From contig JACCLO010000008.1 in the NCBI GenBank assembly GCA_029448655.1, forward strand, positions 1,302,001 through 1,366,000: a stretch of DNA of 64,000 bases, in the 5' to 3' direction. This document shows, piece by piece, positions 53,711 through 62,200 of the stretch. Source of the stretch: Wolfiporia cocos (Eukaryota > Basidiomycota > Agaricomycetes > Polyporales > Phaeolaceae). The first letter of the stretch is position 1. Each line of letters opens with the position of its first letter. The position numbers and the translations under genes are program-made. Below the pieces are notes generated by a model, which was given only the letters and a program-made list of their open reading frames with translations, made no database searches and had not been told where the DNA came from.

Positions 53711-54993
53711 TCAGGGGAGTCTGAGTGCTTGGTCAAATGACTTTGCCTTGTACTCATTGAGTAATTCGGTTGCACCGTCACTAAGGTTCTCCTCGGGTTC
53801 CCATGTGTCAGATTCCTGAGTGTGGTCCTTCCATCGGACTAAGAATTCGGTTTTGCGACCGCGCTTTCTGTGGCTCAGGATATCTTCCACTTCCCATTCG
53901 TGTTCTTCCTCAGGATCCTTGTCAGGTTCCTGGGATTCCTCGTTCAATGAAGAGTTGTAGTGGATTAGTTTTGAGACGTGGAATACCGGATGATATGCCC
54001 TGTATTGGGGGTCCATCTTTAGACGATAGGTTACCGGAGATAGCACTTCTGCTATCTTGAATGGTCCGATAAACCTTGGAGCTAGACTGCTCTCTGTCTT
54101 TTGGTAGTCTTTGGCCCTAATGAGGACCTTGTCTCCGACGTTGAAGGGAGGATTCTGATTCTTTTTCCCTTCATCCGCGTACCACTTCCATCTGTCTGCT
54201 GCTACTTGCATTGCTGCTTTCACTTGCTCTTGCGCTTGCCAGCACTGCCCTGCGATGTCATTGAGATCTGAAGATCTGATTGGTGGTTCTATTGGTCCAT
54301 CCCTTGGGTGCCTGCCGAGCTCTACGTAGAACGGAGAGTTCTTCATGGTCTCTGATGCTGCATTGTTGTAAGTGAACTCCACTGTCAGGAGAAGCTGACT
54401 CCAATTATCCTTTTCATAGGAGTTTACATAACATCAGAGGTATTGCTCAAGAATCTGGTTGACTCTTTCAGTTTGCCCGTCCGTTTGTGGATGGTAGGCC
54501 ATCGACATAAAGTGTTCGACCTTAAGGAATTTACAAAACTCCTTGAATAGCTCTGAAGCATATTGCACTCCCCTGTCCATGATGATCTGTTTTGGTAGAC
54601 CATGTAATGGTAAAACCTAGTGTATAATATTTCCGCTAGGTCATTCATTCCAAACTTAGAATTGATGGGGTAGAAGTGTGCTCGCTTTGTGAGCCGATCC
54701 ACTATTACCATGATTGAGTCGTAGGTAATACAGTTGTGCACTGATTTGGGCAGGTGCATGATGAAGTCGGTCATGACTACATCCCAGGGGCCTTCTGGAA
54801 CCGGGTTTGGTTGGAGCAAGCCATGAGGCTTCTCGGGTCGGTTCTTCATTCTCTGACATATGTCGCATGATTGGACGTATTTCTTGACATCGGTGGTGAG
54901 GTTTGGCCACCAATAGTTCCGTGTGATGAGTTCGTACGTTTTCCATCGACCGTAGTGTCCTGTGGACAGGTGGTCATGGTGCATTGATAGCAC
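53711..54993 (-). pseudogene. Integrase and chromodomain of element D
   Basis: Two frames (54993-54424 and 54382-53711) carry the HHCC region (CDICQRMK), the first catalytic Asp region, YNNAASETMKNSPFY and a GPF module (RFIGPFKIAEV). They end with a chromodomain (EWEVEDILSHRKRGRKTEFL, VRWKDH, DTWEPEENL). Frame changes near 54600 and 54400 break the catalytic core; TDGQTE survives only in another frame. Confidence 0.88.
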
Positions 54994-55035
54994 TTGGTCA
55001 CGTAGTACTCGAATGTCTGGTACGTAGACCTTTCC

Positions 55036-56447
55036 TCAATGGAGGAGAAGGCTGTTCTCGAAGTTCCATTTCTGGAGATCTTTCTTGAATTCCCTAGGGC
55101 CTGATGAGAGAAGGTCCTTGTAGCCCTTGGTTACCTTGTCATCACGTAGTGCTAGGTGGATGTTCTCTAGGAGGAATGTCTCTTGTTGTTGATCTGTCGT
55201 TGACTGATGAGAGGCCTCGATTGCTCGGACAGTGAATTCCGTAGCGAAAAATTCTGGTTTCAGAAGAATCTGATCCCTGTTATCGAGTTCCACCCCCTCT
55301 TCATGATCTGGATGCCTGGACAGAGGATCTGCCATAAGCATTGTTTTTCCTGGTTTGTGATACAACTTGAAGTTGAACCAGGTGAGGTATAAGGCCCATC
55401 TTGCCTGTCTCTGTGTGAGCTTTTGCACAGTTTTAAAATAGGTCAGGTTCGCATGATCTGTCCATATTTCAAACTCCAGTTTGTGACCCTCGAGATAATG
55501 CCACCATTCTTCGAGTGCTCGAATAATGGCAAGGAGTTCCTTGTCATATATCTCGTAATTCTGTTCAGGTGCTGACATTGTCTTAGAATAGTAGGCAACC
55601 GGGTGATACTTCTTATCAGAAGAATTGAGTTGCGATAAGATGGTGCCTGTCATGAATTCTGATGCATCGGACTCGATATGGAATGGTGAGTCTTGGTCTG
55701 GTATGCACAGAATGGGAGCAGCTGTGAAGGCCCTTTTTAGGGTCTCAAACACGCTGTTCTCTTTGTAAACCTCCTATAGAAGTTGGCAAATCCTAAAAAT
55801 GCTTGGACTTCTTTAACCTTTTGTGGTTGGGGCCAGTCTTGAACTTCTGAGTATTTCGTTGGGTCCATCTTGATTTTGTTTTTTGAGATGATGAGTCCAA
55901 GATATTCAATCGAACTCTGCTCAAAGAAACACTTCTCAGGCTTGGCGAAGAGATCGCATTCCTGGAGTCTTTTTAGGACTCCTTTTACGATGGCACGATG
56001 CTCTTTCAAGTTGTTCCTGAAGATTAGGATGTTGTCAAGATATACAATGACTTTTCCGGTATGGATAAAGTCCTTGAGGACATTGTTCATCATTGCTTGG
56101 AATGTGCCGGGTGTGTTACAGAAACCGAAGTACATTACCGTGGCTTTGTAGAGACCACAATGTGTAATAAATGCGGTCTTCCATTAATCACCTTCCCTGA
56201 TACAGACATTGTTGTATCCCCACCTCAAGTCTATCTTTGTGAAGATGGAGGCGGAGGATAACTGATTGATGAGATCTGATATCTGTGGGATTGGGTATTT
56301 GTTTCGTACTGTTATTTCATTCAGTTTTCTGTAGTTGACTACCATTCTTAGGCCGCTGTCCTTCTTTTTTTTACAAAAGAGATGGGGCTGGCAAAATGGG
56401 ATTGACTTGGTTGGATATAGCCTTTGCGGAGTTCTTCGTCGATCCAC
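55036..56447 (-). pseudogene. Reverse transcriptase and RNase H of element D
   Basis: RT segments at 56447-56184 (DSGLRMVVNYRKLNEIT, FTKIDLRWGYNNV) and 56135-55737 (GFCNTPGTFQAMMN, VIVYLDNILIF) are in different frames. The catalytic YxDD reads YLDN, which would abolish polymerase activity. RNase H follows at 55752-55036 (IESDASEFMTG, YDKELLAI, WTDHANLTYF) and keeps its acidic residues. The break between RT segments is near 56140-56180. Confidence 0.9.
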
Positions 56448-56648
56448 TCGTCCAGAGAATTCCGTTCTCCCAAGGACATGGGATAAGGTTTGGCCAGTTT
56501 CGGGAGTGACACACCTTCTTTGATTTCGATGGCGTGGTCATACTCCTTTCATGTCAGCATCCTGTCAGATGCTATCTGCGAAAAAACCGCGGGTCCGAAT
56601 TCCTGATACTCCTTGGGGATCAGGGACTTCCACCTTTCAGTTGAGTCT

Positions 56649-57332
56649 TCACTGATCTTTGTCAAGAGACAGTATCTCCATAACCATTTCAGCCAGTATG
56701 GCTTCATCCATGTCATCAAGGGTTGTCACACAGTTGACGAACAGGTTTATTGGGTCTTCCTTTCCTATTTTATCCATAGGAAGTTCCCAGAGGAAATGTT
56801 CCTCTTCGCTGAGCTCCATGTGCTCTTCTGACGATGGCCGAGGCCGTTTCCTAGTATGGATGCATTTTCCTGATTCCATGCACTGAGAGTAATCCATTCT
56901 TCCTTCTTTCCAATCGAAGTGTGGATTATGCTTGGATAACCAGTCATATCCCGAAGTTAACTCCTGCTTTCCTAGATCCATGATTTAGAATCTAATGGTT
57001 TCCTTGTGGTCACCATGTTGGACGTAAGCTTTGACTTGTTTGTCAATCTTTCCATAGGAGTTCTGGCTGCTGTCTGCATTTCTTACAGTGATAGGCGGTT
57101 CAGCCGGACTGATTACCATTCGGTGTTTCTCAACGAATGACTTATCAATGACACTTATAGAAGCGCCACTGTCGATGAGAGCTAGGGCTTGTGTTTGTGT
57201 TCCGTACACCCAGAGAGTTACGTCGATGTTAAATGAGGCAGACATGTCATGCACGTTGTTTTTATAAATATTATTCATACTCTCTGACGTGGTGGTGTTA
57301 TATGAGTGGGTCATACATGAGCAAGGGTTCAC
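56649..57332 (-). pseudogene. Protease region of element D
   Basis: The active-site motif ALIDSGASISVIDKSFVEKH lies in 57332-56985. A stop separates it from 56981-56649, which continues with SGYDWLSKHNPHFDWKEGRM, the usual end of a Ty3/Gypsy protease. The first frame overlaps the end of gag by four bases. Confidence 0.85.
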
Positions 57333-58693
57333 ATGCGACCTTCGAAAAAACCCGAACTTCCACCTGAAGACAGGCAGCTGTATGAAGATGTTGACCCTTC
57401 GGGTGAGGGTGTGAGTGAGGAGAGGGGTGATAGCACTGCTGGTTCTTCAGGAACCTCCTCGATATGCATGGTGGAGTGTACAATGGTGCCCATGGTGGTT
57501 GCGGGGGTGGCCTCCTTGTCATCCAGAACAAAGTACTCATGTACAATTTCCCGGATGTGTTGTCCTTTGCATTTGTCTCCTCCGGCTGCTGGTGCCGTGG
57601 TAGACTTGGTTGTAGATGTTGTTGTTCCGGTGGAAGTGGACGGCTTCCAGTTGCACTTGGTGCCTCCCGATTGGCAGTTGTCTCTGCCGCAAATGGCGCA
57701 CTTATGGGGTGGAGCCCAGAAGTAGAATCTGCCTGCCTTGGTCTTTTTGATGACCATGCCAGGTATGGACCCCTCGGGGATCCTCTGTTTGCTGCTGTTG
57801 CCACCACTGGTCCCCTTGCTTTTGGAACTGGTTTGTGACTCCTTTGTGACAGTGTTTGAGCTCTTGCCAGAGCTCGATGTCTCCTTCTCCTTCCCCTCCT
57901 CAAATATACTGCTGCTAATCTGGTCGCGGTAGACCTCCTTGTGAATGCCAATTGCTTGGTCCAGGTATGATTCCCATTCAGTTGGGATCTTGTTACCGAA
58001 GACCTTGACGAGAGCAAAGGCATATTTCACCTTTTCCGGCATGACATCCTTCAGCTTCTCCATCAAGGTGGAGTTCTCAGTCTTCGCCTTCTTGGCTAGC
58101 TGCCTCAGGCACTCCGCATACGTGTAGAAGTTGGCGGCGGCTTTTTTCTTTCCTTCAGACCCAAAGTAGGTCTCAATCTCCTTCCTCATGATTTCCTCGT
58201 CCGTCTTCTTCCCGTATACTCATTCCATCTGGGCCTCGAAGTCTTCCCACCTGCCTAGCGACTTGCTAGGGTCGGCTGAATCTTGGATCAGCTGTTCTTG
58301 ATAGTTGAATGCTGACCCTGACAGATGCAGCAGGGACTGGACGATCCTTTCTCGATCGTTGGTGATCCCGGCAACTCCGAAGTACATGATGCACTTCCGG
58401 AGCCATTCCCGGACCTGGACCTTGCTGCCTTCTCCAGAGAATTCTGGTGGAGGCATTGCCTTCTGTCTCATGATGATTGTTTGCCTGGCTGCAGGTGCAA
58501 TCGGGGCGGCCGTGGGGGTCTGCTCAAGTTTGGCTACTTGAGCGAGGAGTTGGTCGAAGTCCTGCTGGGACGGACCACTGGTGGTTGTACCGAAGAAGCC
58601 AGTTGAAGTACTGGCTGTTGGGCATGTCACTGTCTGCTCTAACGCTGAGATCCTTGTTGTGAGGCTCCGCGTGTATATTCGGATGTTGTCCAT
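57329..58693 (-). pseudogene. Gag of element D with an in-frame stop
   Basis: Two segments in the same frame (58693-58220 and 58189-57329) are separated by a TGA at 58218-58220. The first has a coiled-coil-like start and the capsid motif PPPEFSGEGSKVQVREWLRK. The second has a lysine-rich and serine-rich linker and a Cys-rich knuckle CAICGRDNCQSGGTKC, unlike the classic CCHC. Apart from the stop the frame is intact over 455 codons. Confidence 0.82.
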
Positions 58694-58904
58694 CCTGCTG
58701 AATACCGCTTTGAAGTGGGAGTCCAGTTGCCTTTTCAGGCAAAGTTGTTTGTCATGTCAGTGGACACATTCAAGACTGGTTATATGCCATTGTAGATGGC
58801 CTGGATGGTGTTGGCAAGGTCAGCGTGTGCCTGCTCGGGGACACCCTCCAATAGCCTTGGCTGCAGGATGGATTGGTCTGGGTATTCTATAGCCCGAATC
58901 CGGA
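58694..58904 (-). other. 5' leader remnant of element D up to the element E insertion
   Basis: About 210 bp precede the first visible gag ATG in sense orientation. They continue gag-like or leader sequence but show no motif. Element E inserted at 58904. Confidence 0.4.
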
Positions 58905-59277
58905 TGACACAAGCAACACTTCAAGTAACTACTCAGGGGATTGTTACTCGCGTTTCAGCGCAATCTTAGCCTGAGGCTACTCAAGGCGTATAAGGCCAAG
59001 ACGAGTCTGGGATGCTACCCTGCTCGTCGGCCAGTATATATGCTATTCTACTGTTTGTACACTGTTTGGCTACTGTACAGTTATTACGTAAGCTGAGAGT
59101 CCGATATTATGGTAAACCCTATAATGGGTGTAAGTACACGGCACAGAGTGTCCGGAGGGTTGGTAACACGTGATAGGGTGTTCGGGGTCTTGCACGTGAC
59201 CGCTTAGGCGCGCGCTTAGATAAGATAAGGGTTCAGGCTCTAGTCACTAGCTAGGCGAAAGAAATCGGCTTGTGACA
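58905..59277 (-). repeat. 3' LTR of element E, 373 bp
   Basis: It is closely related to the solo LTR at 18960-19330. In sense orientation a TATATA box is followed by an inverted repeat GACGAG ... CTCGTC. The pol stop codon at 59240 lies inside this LTR. Confidence 0.93.
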
Positions 59278-62200
59278 GTACCCCCCCTTCTAGCTGCGTG
59301 TCCCCGCGCCCAGCAATTACTTTGCAGAAGTTTTGGTCAACGTGACATGGGTGGTCGTGTTCGTGTTTTTGACAGATGTGTGGGTTTGCCATCTGTATGG
59401 TATACTGTACGGGATAGATCCAGCCCGGGTTGTTGGGTATCGTGGATTCTATGCATTGTCCCACTTGTATTCCATATTGTACTACACGACTTTTGGGATT
59501 ACAAAACCAGAAGTTCCTGGCGACGAGTTGTTTTGGGTAGATATAGAAGGGAATTTTCGCGTCCTTCAGTAATTCGATATCTACGTCGTCGTGGATGATG
59601 AACTCGTTCGGGTTTTGTCTGAGTCCCATGGCGATGGCTTTCTTCTCGAAGTCCTCCCACTCTGGGTCCCACTCAGTGTGTCTGTTTTTCCACTGGTGGC
59701 CTGGGGCGGTTGGTCTTTCTTCGAAGTATTTTGTTACCAAATCCTGCCAGGGAGTCAATCCGCGCTTTCTTTCCCATGTCGTTGTCCCATCAGACCATTC
59801 GACTTCCAGCTCGACTCGCCCTCGGTCTTCCCTGGATGCGAGGATCCTGAGAGGCCTGCGAGCGTCATTGCTTTCCGTCCGTTCGTTATGGTTCTGAGTG
59901 GGGAAAGCCGGAGCATGATACGGTAGTAGTAGGACCTCGTTAAATATAGGGTATATGCCTCGCATGTCTGCGGGCAAGTCCAGTTCGTATGCTCCATGTC
60001 CGACTTTCTTGGTGACCTTGTACGGACCGTACCGCTTTGAATCGAGTTTCTTCGTAGGGTTTCCCATGTTAATGTTTCGCCCATCGACCCAAACCATGTC
60101 TCCCTCGTTGTACTCGTGGGGATTGGTTCGTTTCCGGTCGTAGTATTCTTTCATACGAAGTTTGGCTTTCTCGAGATTCTTCGAAGCGGTTTGGCTGATT
60201 TCGTGCATGTGTTCGACCCAGTCCTTGGCTGTTCCCACCCCCTCTTCCAGCTCTGGTGCCTCCACGCCTGTAAATGGGTGGTATCCGTGAGTAAGGTAAA
60301 AGGGGCTGTAGCCCGTACTACTATGTACATGACACTTGTACGCAAATGCTGCTAGCGGGAGTAAGTCCGGCCAGTTGGTATGGGTGTCGTTAATAAATAA
60401 TCGTAGGTACACCTCCAGTTCCTGGTTCATTCGCTCCGTCTGTCCGTCTGTCTGTGGGTGGAACGCGGTACTGGGGTTTCCCTCGATGCCTAATCTACGG
60501 TATACATCTTTGATGAAGTCCGATACAAACTGTGGTCCTCTGTCGCTAAATACTTTCTTTGGTAGTCCGTGTTGTGCATATACTTTATCTACAAATATGT
60601 TGGCCCAACCTTCGGCCGTAAGCCTGGTTGTGGTTGGGACTGCGATATAGTCCTTGGATTTCATATCTACAACTACAATAATAGCGTCCCGACCCTTGGA
60701 TACTGGGAGTCCCGTGATCGTATCAACGGAAATGTTCTCCCAGTTGTGTGTGGGTGTTGGATTCGGGTTCAGTGGTGCGGCTCTCTTCGAGCGGTCTGGC
60801 TTGGCTTTTTGGCACTTGATGCATGCCTTGACGTACTGGCGGATGTCGTTTCGCATTTTTGGCCACCAGTATGATCGATGAATGGCGGTGTACGTGTTTT
60901 CAGTGCCGGGATGTCCTGCCGAGACCGTGTCGTGGAATGACGAAATGATTTTTCCGATTAATTCCTCGTCTCTCGGAATGATCAGCTTCCCCCTCCTGTA
61001 GCGTAGGCCGTCCTCGGTCGTTTCCACTGATCCTTCTACTACCTCCTTGTCGTAGAGAGCGGCTTCCGCTTTGACCCTCCCTTTTACCTCCTCGTGGGTG
61101 ATCCCGTGAGGTAAGGTATAGAATGAGGATCTCAGCCTTTCTGCGCTGTCTTTGGCGAAGAGGTGTTCCTTCAAGACGATCTGTCCTTCGAGGTGATCCT
61201 TGTTGTCGTCGTGATCGCCTCTTCGGGATAGGCCGTCTGCCCTTCCATTGGTCTTCCCGGGGATGTGCACGAGTTGTAGGTCATACTCGGCGAGTTCCGT
61301 CATCCACCGGGCTTGTCGCGGATTAATCTTCTGTGGGGTTTTAAAGTATTCTAGATTCTTATGGTCCGTTAGTACTTCTACAGGGTGTTTCGCACCCATT
61401 ACAAAATGCCGCCACTCGTCTAGGGCGCGCATTATGGCCAGTAGTTCGCGATCGTAAATCTCGTAGTTTCGTTCTGCCGGTAGTAGCGTCTTTGAGTGGT
61501 ACGCTATGGGTTTCCAGATGCCGTCTTGATTCTGCATGAGGCAGGCTCCAGTTGCGAAGTCTGAAGAATCTGCCTCAATGCGGAATGGATCGTCATCGTT
61601 TGGTATCCCTAGTACAGGTGCTGTGACGAAGATGTTTTTTAACTTGTCGAAGCATTCCTGTTCTGTCACGCCCCATTGCCATTCTCCATCTTTGGTTAGA
61701 TTGATAAGGGGGCGTGCTACCGTTGAGAACTTGGGTATGAATCTCCGGTAGAAGTTGGCAAATCCTATAAAGGATTGTACTTCTTTCTTGTTCCGAGGTG
61801 CCGGCCATTCGGCTACTGCGGCGACCTTCGCGGGGTCCATACGGATTTCCCCGTGAGAGATTATGTGCCCTAGGTACTCTACTTCGGATTTCTCGAACTC
61901 GCATTTTTCTGGTTTACAGGTCAGCTTATTTTGACGGAGAACCAAAAGAACCTTGTGCAGGATCTCTCTATGTTCTTTCTGGTTCTCCGTGAAAATAAGG
62001 ATATCGTCCAAATATACAATGACCTTCCCCGTGAGGACTAGGTCTCTAAATATGTCGTTCATCAAGGTCTGGAACGTGCCTGGTGCGTTGCACATTCCGA
62101 AGAACATCACTAATGGCTCATAGAGCCCCCTATTAGTGATGAAGGCGGCTTTTTCTTCGTCGCCTTCCTTGATTCGGACGTTGGTGTATCCCCAACGAAT

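Larger units (their letters stand above)
50034..58904 (-). mobile_element. Element D: decayed Ty3/Gypsy retrotransposon with a 3'-terminal dUTPase
   Basis: The 3' LTR is 50034-50562 (TGACACAAAC to AATCTGTGACA), followed on the minus strand by the CCCCC complement of a polypurine tract. Going leftward in sense orientation from 58693, the order is gag, protease, reverse transcriptase, RNase H, integrase, chromodomain, dUTPase and 3' LTR. The copy is cut at 58904 by element E, so its 5' LTR is not in the window. It has been hit by a solo LTR (50590-51133) and miniature element 2 (51415-53292). Stops, frameshifts and an altered RT active site show that it is dead. Confidence 0.9.
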
